This document shows positions 1-8,897 of a DNA stretch of 37,923 nucleotides, piece after piece. Both the position numbers and the translations under genes were made by a program. The notes below the pieces were generated by a model. It was given only the letters and a program-made list of their open reading frames with translations. It was not told the DNA's origin and did no database searches. How positions within the stretch are numbered: the first letter of the stretch is position 1; every line of letters begins with the position of its first letter. This stretch comes from Thermoguttaceae bacterium (GTDB lineage: Bacteria; Planctomycetota; Planctomycetia; Pirellulales; Thermoguttaceae): positions 1 to 37,923 of the forward strand of contig JARKPK010000179.1 of the NCBI GenBank assembly GCA_029975295.1. The letters are read 5' to 3'.

Positions 1-1
1 C

Positions 2-2677
2 GACAATCCCGACTGGCGCAACTACTACCTGCGCGGCCAAAGCCTTCAAGCCTATGCAGTCATCGATGGCGAAGGCGAGGCCTACCTTCGCTACGACACG
101 CCGACGCCTTGGCGTACGATCGGGCCGGGCGAGGCCGAGGCCGAACGCGATCATCTGGCTGTTCGCGCCCCGCGTGGCCGCGACATCACCGGCAAGCTCT
201 ACCTGCCCAAGGGCGACCTGAGCGGCATGACTGCCGTCAAGTTCCGCCTGCCGGCCTCGGCCGCCGATGCCGACGCGAAAAACCGCTTCCTCCGCATCAA
301 GGCCGATCACTACGCGCGATTGGTTGGCGCCGGCTCGCCCGGCGGGGCTTGGTTCCGCCATCAACTGCGCGAAACCCGTCGCGCATTGGGCGAGAGAGAT
401 CCGAACGAACCGCGGGGCGTGCCGTGGCGGGGCCGTCCGATGCTCTTCGACTCGCCCGACGCCACCTTCGAGCTGTTCACCGGCGGGCGTGCGATCAGCG
501 AGAACCTTCAGCTCGATCGAGCGTTGATGTCCGGTCCGACGAACGAACAGACCGTGCCAATCGACTCGATTGAGGGCATTACCGTGCGCGAGATCGATTG
601 GAAGCCGCTCTTGGCCGACAAAAAGCCGAAGCTCGATCCGTTGGCCGCGTCGGTTCCCGCCGACCAGCATGTGGTATTCTTTCCCACGTTCCGCTCGGCC
701 CTGGCCATGTCCGACGAAACGGCCGACGCGGGCGACCTGATCTTCCAGTTGGCCGAGCCGCGTTCCACCGACGCCAAGGTGCTCGAACGCTACCAACGGC
801 AACTGTGCCTCAGCGTCAGCGGGCTGGCGAGGGTCTTAGGCCCGAAGGTCGCCAAAAGCGTGGCGCTGACCGGCTCCGACCCCTACTTCCTCACGGGCAC
901 GGATGTGGCCGTCCTTTTCGAAAGCCCCGAGCCGGCGGTGCTGAAGCAACTGATCTTCGCTCAGGCGACGATGAAGGTGCAAGGCGTCGAAGGAGCCAAG
1001 GCCGTCTCTGGCGAGGCGGCCGGGGTGGCCTACAAGGGCTATCGTTCGGCCGATCGGCGCGTTTGCTCGCTCATCGCCCAAGTGGGCGATGCGGTGGTCG
1101 TAACCAACTCGCCGGCCCAACTCGAGCGTTTGGCCTTGGTGGCGCAGGGCAAGAGCCCGTCGATCGCCTCGCTGGACGAATACCACTTCTTCCGCGACCG
1201 CTACCCGTTGGGTGATTCGGATGAAACGGCCTTCCTGTTCCTCAGCGACGCCACGATCCGCCGTTGGTGCGGTCCGCGATGGCGCATCGCCAACAGCCGG
1301 CGGACCCGCGACGCCGCCGTGCTGGCCGAGCTGCAAGCGGCCCATCTCGATCGCCTGGTGGCGGGCAAGGCTGCGCCCGGCCCGATCTACACCGACCTGC
1401 CCACGAGTTTCGCCGGCGAGTTGCAGTTGCAGCCCGCGGGCGTAACGTCGTCGGACCTTGGCGCGCTCGATTTTCTGACGCCCCTCGCGGAAATCCCGCT
1501 CGACCGCGTGACCAAGACCGAGGCCGAGGCCTATCGCCGCTGGCGCGAAGGCTACCAGTCGAACTGGCAGTGGGCGTTCGATCCGATCGGGCTGCGGTTG
1601 GAGATCGGCAAGAAGCGCCTGGCGGCCGATCTGACCGTAATGCCCTTGATCGCCGGCTCGCAGTATCGTGAGCTGATCGCCGTGTCGCAGGGCGCGCGAT
1701 TGGCGCCCACCGCGGGCGACCCGCACGACACACTGGTCCATTTCATCTTGGCGATCAACAAAGATTCCAACCCGATGCGCGAGGCCGCCAACTTCGCCCG
1801 AATGATGGCCCAGGGCGTCCGTGTCGATCCGCTTTCCTGGTTGGGCGACAACATCGGTTTGTACGTAGAAGACGATCCGCTTTGGGACGAAGTGACGAAG
1901 CTCGATCCGAACGAACGCGACCGGTTCGTCGAGAAGAACCTGCACCGCTTGCCGGTCGCCTTCCGGGCCGAGGTGAGCAGCGGACTGAAGCTCACCGCGT
2001 TCTTGGCGGCGTTCCGGGCATTCGTCGATCAAACCGCTCCGGGTATGACCGCATGGGAATCGCTCACCTACCGAGATCAGCCTTATGTGAAGATCACGCC
2101 GACGCCTCGGGCCGCTCGCGAAACCGAGGAGCTGCGCAACCTGGCACTCTACTACGTCGCCTCGGGCGAATCGCTGCTGGTAACCCTGAGCGAACCGTTG
2201 CTGAAGCGCGCGATCGACCGGCAAGTTGCCCGCGACGAGGCCAAGGCCAAAGGCGAAACGTCGCCGGCGGTCGAGCGGCCGTGGTTGGGCGAGAGCGTCG
2301 GCTTGCAGGCACGGCAGAAGATACTGCGAATTGCCGCCGCTCTGACGCGGCGCGAATACCAAGCGATGATGCAGCAGCGCGCGTGGAGCAACCTGCCAAT
2401 CCTCAACGAGTGGAAGCGGCGCTATCCCGACCAAGACCCATTGGCCGTTCACGCTAAGTTTTGGCACGAGGAACTGATCTGCCCCGGCGGCGGTAAATAT
2501 GTGTGGAATCCCCAATGGCAGACGATGGAATCGACCGTGTACGGCCACCCGGGCGAACCGAAGGACGGGCCGACCGCTCCGCCGCTGTTGGAGCAAGTGC
2601 AGGTGGGCAACTTCGGCCTGAGCTTCGAGGAGCAGGGGTTGCGGGTGCGCACCTCGCTAGAGAGATCGGCACAATAG
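2..2677 (+). CDS. Large hypothetical protein, 5' end outside the window
   Basis: The reading frame is open from the first bases of the window to a TAG stop at 2675-2677, so at least 891 residues are present and the start lies upstream. I do not recognise a domain. The protein is rich in Ala, Leu, Arg and Glu and has no obvious membrane segment or catalytic motif in the visible part. The sequence reads as a globular protein with alternating hydrophobic stretches, for example VVFFPTFRSAL and PYFLTGTDVAVLFESP. An internal ATG at 227 is available, but the upstream codons read as normal coding sequence, so it is probably not the true start. It vaguely resembles large planctomycete proteins of unknown function that report on secreted or surface substrates, but this is a guess. 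Next downstream is a convergent glycosyltransferase gene. Confidence 0.8.
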   Translation, partial: DNPDWRNYYLRGQSLQAYAVIDGEGEAYLRYDTPTPWRTIGPGEAEAERDHLAVRAPRGRDITGKLYLPKGDLSGMTAVKFRLPASAADADAKNRFLRIKADHYARLVGAGSPGGAWFRHQLRETRRALGERDPNEPRGVPWRGRPMLFDSPDATFELFTGGRAISENLQLDRALMSGPTNEQTVPIDSIEGITVREIDWKPLLADKKPKLDPLAASVPADQHVVFFPTFRSALAMSDETADAGDLIFQLAEPRSTDAKVLERYQRQLCLSVSGLARVLGPKVAKSVALTGSDPYFLTGTDVAVLFESPEPAVLKQLIFAQATMKVQGVEGAKAVSGEAAGVAYKGYRSADRRVCSLIAQVGDAVVVTNSPAQLERLALVAQGKSPSIASLDEYHFFRDRYPLGDSDETAFLFLSDATIRRWCGPRWRIANSRRTRDAAVLAELQAAHLDRLVAGKAAPGPIYTDLPTSFAGELQLQPAGVTSSDLGALDFLTPLAEIPLDRVTKTEAEAYRRWREGYQSNWQWAFDPIGLRLEIGKKRLAADLTVMPLIAGSQYRELIAVSQGARLAPTAGDPHDTLVHFILAINKDSNPMREAANFARMMAQGVRVDPLSWLGDNIGLYVEDDPLWDEVTKLDPNERDRFVEKNLHRLPVAFRAEVSSGLKLTAFLAAFRAFVDQTAPGMTAWESLTYRDQPYVKITPTPRAARETEELRNLALYYVASGESLLVTLSEPLLKRAIDRQVARDEAKAKGETSPAVERPWLGESVGLQARQKILRIAAALTRREYQAMMQQRAWSNLPILNEWKRRYPDQDPLAVHAKFWHEELICPGGGKYVWNPQWQTMESTVYGHPGEPKDGPTAPPLLEQVQVGNFGLSFEEQGLRVRTSLERSAQ

Positions 2678-2801
2678 GGAAACCGGCCGCTGCCGGCGTG
2701 ATGCTGCCAATCGCCCGATCCGCGCGCTTGAGCGGCTTTTGATCTTGCGCGATTGCGTTGAGAACGTTGATGGGCCGCGGCAGGCGGCTTGTCGTCAGCG
2801 G

Positions 2802-3548
2802 TCAGTCGGCCACCGCGTAGCGGAGGATCGACCATAGCACGCGCAGCCCGTCGAAGAATCCGATCTTCTTGCCTTGGGCGTAGGTTCGGCCGTGATAAGA
2901 GATGCCCACCTCGTACACGCGGCAACCTCGACGCGCCACCTTGGCCGTCAGTTCCGGATCGAAGCCGAATCCGTTTTCTTTCAGGGTGGGCAAGATAGCA
3001 GCGGCCACCTCGCATCGCATCGCCTTGTAGCACGTTTCGATGTCGCTGAGGTTCAGGCCGGTCAGCGCGTCGGAGAGCAGCGTCAGGGTTCGATTGGCCG
3101 CGTAGTGCCAAAAGTAGAGCACGCGCCGCGGACCGGCTGAAATGAACCGCGAACCATACACCACGTCGGCCTGTCCGGCCAAGATCGGGCCGATCAGCGC
3201 CGGATACTCGGCCGGATCGTATTCCAAATCGGCGTCTTGGATCACAACCACCCGTCCCCGGGCATGAGCCAACCCGCTGCGCACGGCCGCCCCTTTTCCA
3301 GCATTGATCGGGTGACGAAGAAGCCGCATATCGCCATCAGCGGCCAGCCCGGCAAGCACATCGAACGAGCCGTCGGTGCTGCCGTCGTCAACGGCGACGA
3401 TCTCTTTGTCGATCGGCACGGCACGGACGCGGGCGATCAGCTCGGCCAGCGTGCCCGCCTCGTTGAAAACCGGAATCACCACCGAGAGCGTCGGCTCGGG
3501 CTTGGGCTGTTCGGCATCGGGCGGCGGCTGATCGGGGCAGTTGCTCAT
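2802..3548 (-). CDS. Family 2 glycosyltransferase (DPM1/polyprenyl-phosphate type)
   Basis: This 248-residue protein transfers a sugar from a nucleotide-sugar donor, by family precedent often to a polyprenyl phosphate or another lipid carrier at the inner face of the membrane. The GT-A core is clear: LSVVIPVFNEAGTL near residue 20, the nucleotide-binding VDDGSTDGS near 54, the metal-binding DADLEYDP near 105, and GSRF near 135. The C-terminal YHGRTYAQGKKIGF and DGLRVLW segments are typical of short bacterial DPM1-like enzymes. No transmembrane helices follow the catalytic domain, so it is the soluble short form. The ATG at 3548 is preceded only by a weak purine-rich stretch. It is divergent from the GalU-type gene, which fits a shared role in glycan assembly, but donor and acceptor cannot be read from sequence. 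Confidence 0.9.
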   Translation of the reverse strand: MSNCPDQPPPDAEQPKPEPTLSVVIPVFNEAGTLAELIARVRAVPIDKEIVAVDDGSTDGSFDVLAGLAADGDMRLLRHPINAGKGAAVRSGLAHARGRVVVIQDADLEYDPAEYPALIGPILAGQADVVYGSRFISAGPRRVLYFWHYAANRTLTLLSDALTGLNLSDIETCYKAMRCEVAAAILPTLKENGFGFDPELTAKVARRGCRVYEVGISYHGRTYAQGKKIGFFDGLRVLWSILRYAVAD

Positions 3549-4041
3549 ACCCGTCTAGTGTACCAATTCGTTCGAGCAAAGCCGTCAGCAGCCGTTCCTC
3601 AAGCGGTTCACCGGCGTAGAAACAAGCTCGTTTCGCAAGCGGTCGGCTGCTTCCGGCGGCATCACGGTATTATAGTGCGGGCGGCGCCGGTCCGCTTCGG
3701 GGGCGGCCCAGGGCGTGTTTCGGCGCCGTTCCGACAAGGGGCAATAGGCCCGAGCCGCGCGGGCGGCGGGCAGTGCGCCTATGTCTATTTCCGTACTTAT
3801 GGCTATGCGCCGTCCGTTGGCGAGCCCGCGCAAGCTATGTTATGATGGGCGTCGAATGTCGGCGATTGCCGGCACGTTGAGGTTCGACCGCCACGGGGCA
3901 TTCCACAGGCCGTTCTCGCCGGAGCGGATCGATCCTCGCGTCGTGGAACACCACGGCGCATGGGCTGTCGTTTCATTTGGTCGTCTTCCTGCGACTCGGT
4001 TTAGCAGTCCGACATGAGCAGGCGGTTTCGAGGGGGAATAT
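3549..4041. other. Divergent intergenic region
   Basis: The 493 bases between the glycosyltransferase and the GalU-type gene hold no convincing gene. Short open frames here lack family signal. The region should carry the promoters for both directions. The clearest motif is a perfect TATAAT on the minus strand at 3669-3674. Just before the GalU start, the ribosome-binding sequence AGGGGGA lies at 4031-4037. Confidence 0.6.
3669..3674 (-). promoter_or_regulatory. Possible -10 box for the glycosyltransferase gene
   Basis: A perfect TATAAT reads on the minus strand about 120 bases upstream of the glycosyltransferase start. No good -35 hexamer is present at 16-18 bases, so this is only a candidate. 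Confidence 0.25.
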
Positions 4042-4926
4042 ATGACGGTTGAGTTGGCCGTGGTGCCGGTGGCCGGTCGCGGCACGCGATTGCTTCCGTT
4101 GACCAAGAGTCAGCCGAAGGAAATGCTGCCGGTGGGCCGCAAGCCCGTGGTGCAATACGTCATCGAGGAGTTGACCCGCTGCGGGCTGACCAAGGTGTTG
4201 TTCGTCACCGGACCGGGCAAGACCGCCATCGAGAATCACTTTGACATCGATGGCGAGCTGATCGCTCACCTGCGCGAGACGGGGAAAGAAGAACTGCTCG
4301 AAGAGCTGGCCTTCGAACGTGAGAACGTCGAATACTTCTACACCCGCCAACGGCGGCAGTTGGGGCTCGGTCATGCGGTGCTTTGCGCCGCGCCGGTGGT
4401 GGGCGGCCAACCGTTTGCCGTGGCCCTGGGCGATTCGATCATCGGTTTGCAAGCGCAGTCGCAAGTGGTGCGGCGGATGGTTGAAGTGTTCGAGTCGCGC
4501 CGCGCCGATGCCGTGATCGCCTTCGAGGCGGTGCCGCGCGACGAAGTGGTGCATTACGGCATTGCCGCCCCGCGCGGCCCGGTGGCCGAGGTGTTCGAGC
4601 TGGCCGACCTCGTGGAAAAACCCGCGGTCGATCAGGCCCCCAGCCATTGGGCCGTCGCCGCCCGATACGTCTTCAGCTCGGCCATCTTCGATTGCCTGCG
4701 GCAGACCAAGCCGGGCAAGGCCGACGAAATTCAACTGACCGACGCGGTGCGATTGCTGATCCGGCAAGGGGGTAAAGTGCTGGGCGTTCCGTTGCCGTCG
4801 GGCGAACGGCGTTTCGACATCGGCAACTTCGCCAGCTACTTCGAGGCCTTCGCCGCGTTCGCCTTGGCCGATGCCCAAGACGGTCTGGCGCTCCGCGAGC
4901 ACCTGAAGAGAATGCTATGCGATTGA
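4042..4926 (+). CDS. galU: UTP--glucose-1-phosphate uridylyltransferase family protein
   Basis: This 294-residue enzyme should join UTP to a sugar 1-phosphate, classically glucose 1-phosphate, giving the UDP-sugar and pyrophosphate. The N-terminal nucleotide loop AGRGTRLLPLTKSQPKEMLP (about residues 11-30) is the GalU/RmlA signature, with the catalytic Lys in PKEMLP. Further GalU features are the dinucleotide-binding ALGDSI near 132, a VEKP-type sugar-binding segment near 192 and RRFDIGN near 255. Length matches bacterial GalU. The ATG is preceded by a strong AGGGGGA at about five bases. The last ten bases overlap the following GHMP kinase, so the two are translated as a pair. Because the partner looks like glucuronokinase, the true substrate may be glucuronate 1-phosphate rather than, or as well as, glucose 1-phosphate; that is inference. 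Confidence 0.9.
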   Translation: MTVELAVVPVAGRGTRLLPLTKSQPKEMLPVGRKPVVQYVIEELTRCGLTKVLFVTGPGKTAIENHFDIDGELIAHLRETGKEELLEELAFERENVEYFYTRQRRQLGLGHAVLCAAPVVGGQPFAVALGDSIIGLQAQSQVVRRMVEVFESRRADAVIAFEAVPRDEVVHYGIAAPRGPVAEVFELADLVEKPAVDQAPSHWAVAARYVFSSAIFDCLRQTKPGKADEIQLTDAVRLLIRQGGKVLGVPLPSGERRFDIGNFASYFEAFAAFALADAQDGLALREHLKRMLCD

Positions 4927-5927
4927 TCCGTCGCCAGGCCTTCGCGCGGGCGGGATTGGCAGGCAACCCGTCCGACGGCTACCAGGGCCGAACCATCTCG
5001 CTTTCGGTGCGCAATTTCGCGGCCACGGTCACGCTCTACGAGTGGGACCAAATCGAGGTGGTTTGGAGCCAGGAAGACCGCAGCCGCTTCGACTCGATTG
5101 ACGAATTGGTGCGCGACGTCCGCCTGCACGGCTATTACGGCGGCGTGCGCTTGGTGAAAGCGACGATCAAGAAGTTCGCCGAGTTCTGCCGCGCGCACGG
5201 CATGCCCCTGCACGGCCGAAACTTTTCGGTGCGCTATGCAAGCGATATTCCCCGGCAGGTCGGGCTGGCCGGCAGCAGCGCCATCATCGTCGCCACGTTG
5301 CGCTGCTTGATGGAGTTCTACGGGGTAGAGATTCCGCTGCGCGTGCAGCCCTCGTTGGTGCTTTCGGTGGAAACCGACGAGCTGGGCATTGCCGCCGGGC
5401 TGCAAGACCGCGTGATCCAGTGCTACGAAGGATTGGTGTTCATGGACTTCGGCCCGGCGAGCACCGAGAACATCCTCGGGTTGTCGTGCGGGTCGTACGA
5501 GCCGCTTGATCCGCGGCTGCTGCCGCCGCTGTATCTGGCCTATAACGCCGAGGCCGGCGAACCGACCGAGGTGATTCACAACAACCTTCGCGCGCGCTAC
5601 CAAGCCGGCGAAAAGCCTGTCATCGAGGCGATGCGCCGCTTGGCTCAACTGGCCGCCGCGGCGCGAGAGGCTTTGCTGGCCCGCAACTGCAAGTTGCTCG
5701 GCGCGTTGATCGACGAGAACTTCGACGTGCGGCGTTCGATTTGCCGCTTGGCGCCCATGCACGTCGAAATGATCGAACGGGCTCGGGCGGCCGGGGCCTC
5801 GGCTCATTTCACCGGCTCGGGCGGAGCGATCTTGGGCATTTGCGACAACGACGCCCTCTTTTCCCGGTTGCAACATTCCCTCGGCGAAATCGGCTGCCGC
5901 GTGGTCCGCCCACAGGTCAGCCCTTGA
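4917..5927 (+). CDS. GHMP kinase, glucuronokinase-like
   Basis: This 336-residue protein belongs to the GHMP small-molecule kinases, which phosphorylate a substrate hydroxyl with ATP. The family ATP loop IPRQVGLAGSSA lies at 111-122. Other blocks match plant glucuronokinase as I remember it: ARAGLAGNPSDGY (10-22), HGYYGGVRL (71-79), ELGIAAGLQDRV (155-166) with the likely catalytic Asp164, GLVFMDF (172-178), NFDVRRSI and the C-terminal FTGSGGA. These go well beyond the general GHMP motifs. Glucuronokinase makes glucuronate 1-phosphate, which a uridylyltransferase converts to UDP-glucuronate. The gene starts inside the end of the GalU-type gene (ATG ten bases before its stop ends), so it is translationally coupled to exactly such an enzyme. 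The alternative is a kinase for another hexuronic acid or hexose. GHMP membership is very secure; the substrate is moderately supported. Confidence 0.88.
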   Translation: MRLIRRQAFARAGLAGNPSDGYQGRTISLSVRNFAATVTLYEWDQIEVVWSQEDRSRFDSIDELVRDVRLHGYYGGVRLVKATIKKFAEFCRAHGMPLHGRNFSVRYASDIPRQVGLAGSSAIIVATLRCLMEFYGVEIPLRVQPSLVLSVETDELGIAAGLQDRVIQCYEGLVFMDFGPASTENILGLSCGSYEPLDPRLLPPLYLAYNAEAGEPTEVIHNNLRARYQAGEKPVIEAMRRLAQLAAAAREALLARNCKLLGALIDENFDVRRSICRLAPMHVEMIERARAAGASAHFTGSGGAILGICDNDALFSRLQHSLGEIGCRVVRPQVSP

Positions 5928-5950
5928 CCGATTCTCCATCGCGCTCTCTT

Positions 5951-6061
5951 TGAACGAACGCTGCGTTCGCCAGTGATGCGCAGTACGACAACACGCCGAT
6001 ACCCGCAGGGTGAACGAGCGTTGCTGCTGCGTTCACCTATAATGCGCAGGACGGCAACACG
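5951..6061. repeat. Two imperfect direct repeats, each with a hairpin
   Basis: Copy 1 (5951-5995) and copy 2 (6011-6061) both begin TGAACGA and end with ATGCGCAG, then a near-identical ACAACACG or GCAACACG tail. Copy 1 contains the inverted repeat CGAACG-CTG-CGTTCG. Copy 2 contains GGTGAACG (6009-6016) paired with CGTTCACC (6030-6037). They lie between convergent genes and could form RNA hairpins that end transcription. Confidence 0.6.
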
Positions 6062-6080
6062 ACCAGGCGGACCAACGCAA

Positions 6081-6101
6081 GGCGGCCGTCTGTCGGCCGC
6101 C
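6081..6101. terminator. Hairpin between convergent genes
   Basis: GGCGGCC (6081-6087) and GGCCGCC (6095-6101) form a seven-pair GC stem around a seven-base loop. There is no strong T tract on either side, so termination is plausible but not certain. It sits 34 bases past the NnrD stop. Confidence 0.4.
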
Positions 6102-6134
6102 CCGGATTTCGAGGCTGCATCGCCTTTCTAACGA

Positions 6135-7037
6135 TCACCGACGGTTCTCGGGGCCGGGCCCGGAAGCGTTCGCGCCGGCCGAACAGCGCAGCCAGGCGCG
6201 GGGGAGCCAGCGGGCGATGTCGGCGGCGGTCATGCCGATTGGGCCGATCGCCTCGGCCGCCAGATCACCGGCCAGCCCGTGAACGAACACTCCCAGCCGC
6301 GCGGCGTCAAAGGGATCCATCCCTTGGCCGAGCAGGGCCGCCACCACGCCGGTCAGCACGTCGCCCGAGCCGCCGGTGGCCATCCCCGAATTGCCCGTGG
6401 TGTTGCGCCACGAGCGGCGGCCGTCGGTCACCAGCGTGTGTCGGCCTTTGAGAACGACGACCGCGCCGAGTTGAGCCGCCAGGTTTTCGGCCGCGGCAAT
6501 GCGCTCGTCGCCTTCGAGTTTTCGGCCGATCAGCCGGGCGAACTCGCCGGGGTGCGGGGTAAGCACGCGCGCTGCGCGAGCGGGGCGAAGGTTCTGCGGT
6601 TCGGCGGCCAGGGCATTCAGCGCGTCGGCGTCAACGACCATCGCCTTGGTTTGTTCCGCGAACAGTCGGCCGACCAGCCATTCCAATTCCCACGAACGCC
6701 CCAGCCCCGGTCCAATTGCCAGCGCTGTGGCGGCCAGCGCGGCCGCTTGCAGAACCTCGTAGCTTGACTGGCTCAATCGGCCCACCGCATCGCTGCCGAG
6801 AGGAATAACCGTGTAGCACGGATCGAAAGCGGCTACGGTGGGCGCGATGGGCGCGGGAACCGCCGCGCGAACCAAGCCGGCCCCGCTGCGCAGCGCCCCC
6901 ATGGCCGCCAGCGCCGGCGCGCCGGCCATGCCCACCGAACCGCCGACAACCAATGTCGTGCCGAACGTGCCCTTGTGCGCGTCGGCCGGGCGCGCAGGCA
7001 GCGGCGGCACGTCGTCGTCGGGCAACCATTGAACCAT
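6135..7037 (-). CDS. nnrD: ADP-dependent NAD(P)H-hydrate dehydratase
   Basis: This 300-residue cytoplasmic enzyme repairs NADH and NADPH damaged by hydration, using ADP (in bacteria) to drive dehydration. It has the ribokinase-like carbohydrate-kinase fold. HKGTFGTTLVVGGS near residue 20 starts the domain, followed by GAPALAAMGALRSGAGLV, VLTPHPGEFARLIG near 180, VVLKGRHTLVTDG near 215 and NSGMATGGSGDVLTG near 238 with the catalytic Asp. Length matches the stand-alone dehydratase; the NnrE epimerase domain that is often fused in front is absent. I chose the ATG at 7037 because GAGGAGG ends nine bases before it. The GTG at 7046 would sit directly against that ribosome-binding site. It is divergent from an oxidoreductase gene and convergent with the kinase pair. 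Confidence 0.92.
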   Translation of the reverse strand: MVQWLPDDDVPPLPARPADAHKGTFGTTLVVGGSVGMAGAPALAAMGALRSGAGLVRAAVPAPIAPTVAAFDPCYTVIPLGSDAVGRLSQSSYEVLQAAALAATALAIGPGLGRSWELEWLVGRLFAEQTKAMVVDADALNALAAEPQNLRPARAARVLTPHPGEFARLIGRKLEGDERIAAAENLAAQLGAVVVLKGRHTLVTDGRRSWRNTTGNSGMATGGSGDVLTGVVAALLGQGMDPFDAARLGVFVHGLAGDLAAEAIGPIGMTAADIARWLPRAWLRCSAGANASGPGPENRR

Positions 7038-7331
7038 GTTTTTCACCCTCCTCGCGCAATCCTATTCTACATGCCCGGCGGCCCGCTGCGACCCCGTGCC
7101 CGTCGAACGCTTTTCGCCGCCCGCGGTTGGTCGCATAGCGACGCCGCCGGGGCCGCAACCGTGCTGCCACGGCTGGTCATCGCGCGAAAAACACACTACA
7201 CTCTTGGACAATCGGCCTGAGAATTGACCCGTCATCCGAGGACCGGACAAGCGACGCGCGAAACAGAACCGTCGCGGTTCGACGCCTCGTTTCCGAGACA
7301 TTGCCATTTTCTGAAAAAGGGAGCTGGAACG

Positions 7332-8432
7332 ATGCCCGTGGGATTCGGAATTATCGGTTGCGGAATGATCGCTCGTTTCCATGCCCGCGCGGTGGCCGAC
7401 CTGCGCGGAGCGAAGGTGACGGCCTGTTATGACAATATTCCGGCAGCGGCCGACAAGCTGGCCGAAGAACTGGGCTGCAAAGCCTATCACAACCTTAACG
7501 AGATGTTGGCCGATCCCAGCGTCGATGTCGTGACCATCGGAACGCCCAGCGGCGCCCACATGGAACCGGCCGTAGCCGCCGCCCGCGCGGGAAAGCATAT
7601 TATCGTCGAAAAGCCGCTGGAAATCACGCTGAAGCGATGCGATGCGATCATCGCCGCCTGCGAGAAGGCCGGCGTGGTTTGTTCGACGATCTTCCCCTCG
7701 CGTTTCCATGAATCGAGCATCGAAATGAAACGCGCCGTCGACAGCGGCCGCTTCGGGCGGCTGACCCTCGGCGACGCGATCGTCAAGTGGTATCGCTCGC
7801 AGCAATACTACGACAGCGGCGCTTGGCGCGGCACCTGGGAACTCGACGGCGGCGGCGCACTGATGAATCAGGCCATCCACAGCGTCGATCTGCTCACCTG
7901 GTTGATGGGGCCGGTGGTCGAAGTCCGCGCGCGGACCGGGCTGCTGGCGCACCAGCGAATCGCGGTGGAAGACGTGGCGCTGGCCACGGTCGAGTTCGCC
8001 AACGGGGCCCTCGGAGTGATCGAAGCCACCACAGCCGCGTACCCCGGCTACCTGAAGCGGATCGAGATTCACGGCGATCAGGGTTCAGCGGTCATGGAGG
8101 AGGAAGACATCAAGGTTTGGGATTTCGCCAAGCCGAACAAACGCGACGAATTGATCCGCACCCGAATGGCGGAAAAGAAAAGCACGGGCGGCGGCGCGGC
8201 CGACCCCAAAGCGATCGGGCACCATGGGCATGCGCGGCAGTTCGACGACGTGCTCAAGGCCATCAAACGCGGCGCAGCGCCGGCGATTGACGGGCCCGAA
8301 GGTCGCCGCTCGGTCGAGGTGATTCTGGCGATCTATAAGTCGGCCGAAACGGGCAAGGCGGTGCGGTTGCCATTGGCGGGCGATCCTTCGCTTCAGGCGC
8401 GAAAGGCTTCCCGGGGAAAGGGCTCTGCCTGA
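7332..8432 (+). CDS. Gfo/Idh/MocA family oxidoreductase (cytoplasmic)
   Basis: This 366-residue NAD(P)-dependent oxidoreductase probably acts on a sugar, inositol or sugar-nucleotide. The N-terminal Rossmann motif GIIGCGMIARFHA (about 5-17) and the family signature EKPLE near 94 are clear. The C-terminal substrate domain begins with GGGALMNQAIHSVDLLTWLMG, read in two blocks near 175-195, where the conserved His of the family lies. There is no signal peptide. I chose the ATG at 7332 because AAGGGAG lies about nine bases upstream and because Rossmann similarity begins immediately. An in-frame ATG-like start at 7224 would add 36 residues with no family match. The fold of substrate cannot be named; many planctomycetes carry dozens of paralogues. 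A second, exported family member lies at 23036. Confidence 0.9.
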   Translation: MPVGFGIIGCGMIARFHARAVADLRGAKVTACYDNIPAAADKLAEELGCKAYHNLNEMLADPSVDVVTIGTPSGAHMEPAVAAARAGKHIIVEKPLEITLKRCDAIIAACEKAGVVCSTIFPSRFHESSIEMKRAVDSGRFGRLTLGDAIVKWYRSQQYYDSGAWRGTWELDGGGALMNQAIHSVDLLTWLMGPVVEVRARTGLLAHQRIAVEDVALATVEFANGALGVIEATTAAYPGYLKRIEIHGDQGSAVMEEEDIKVWDFAKPNKRDELIRTRMAEKKSTGGGAADPKAIGHHGHARQFDDVLKAIKRGAAPAIDGPEGRRSVEVILAIYKSAETGKAVRLPLAGDPSLQARKASRGKGSA

Positions 8433-8897
8433 GCGCCGGCAACGCCTTCTGATGCTCGGAACCGCGATTGCCCTCGGCACAGCGATGCCTGAAGGCCGAT
8501 CGGCAGGCGGTCGCGTTCTGCCGACCAAAGGCTGTCTCGGCGTGGGATTGCACTGCTGGCGAGCAAACCGTCTCGGAAAATCAACGCAAGACTGGGCTTG
8601 CGCCCATTGGGAACTAATCCAGTCGCCTGGCCCGGTAATGCAGCGCCGGCAATCGCCAGCAAGAAACGCCGGTTGTTCTGGCGTCGGGCGATGGCGCAGT
8701 CTATGATCGTATATCGGTCTTTTGCAACGGGAGCGCCCCGGGCAAGCCTGCGCCGTTCGCAGCCGGCCGGCCCGGTGGTGGTCGATCTGGCCGCGCGATT
8801 GGATCACGACGAAGTCGCTCGGTTCCCAACGAAATCATTGTCCGCCGCGCCGGAAACGGCGGGCTGATCGGATTGTTCACCTTCGAGGATCATCATC
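8433..8897. other. Intergenic region without recognised content
   Basis: I see no gene with family signal in these 465 bases. Small open frames have GC-rich random-looking composition. The only clear element is the GAGGA ribosome-binding site at 8885-8889 ahead of the sppA start. Confidence 0.6.

Noticed and set aside
836-2596. Long open frame on the minus strand opposite the first gene
   Set aside because: GC-rich shadow of the plus-strand coding frame; Arg/Gln/His-rich, no motifs.
3781-4017. Small open frame ahead of the GalU-type gene
   Set aside because: Ends before the strong ribosome-binding site, has no family signal and lies in the divergent promoter region.
4836-5939. Open frame opposite the GHMP kinase
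   Set aside because: Shadow; the plus strand encodes clear GHMP motifs.
8452-8706. Small open frame between the oxidoreductase and sppA
   Set aside because: No ribosome-binding site or family signal; composition looks non-coding.
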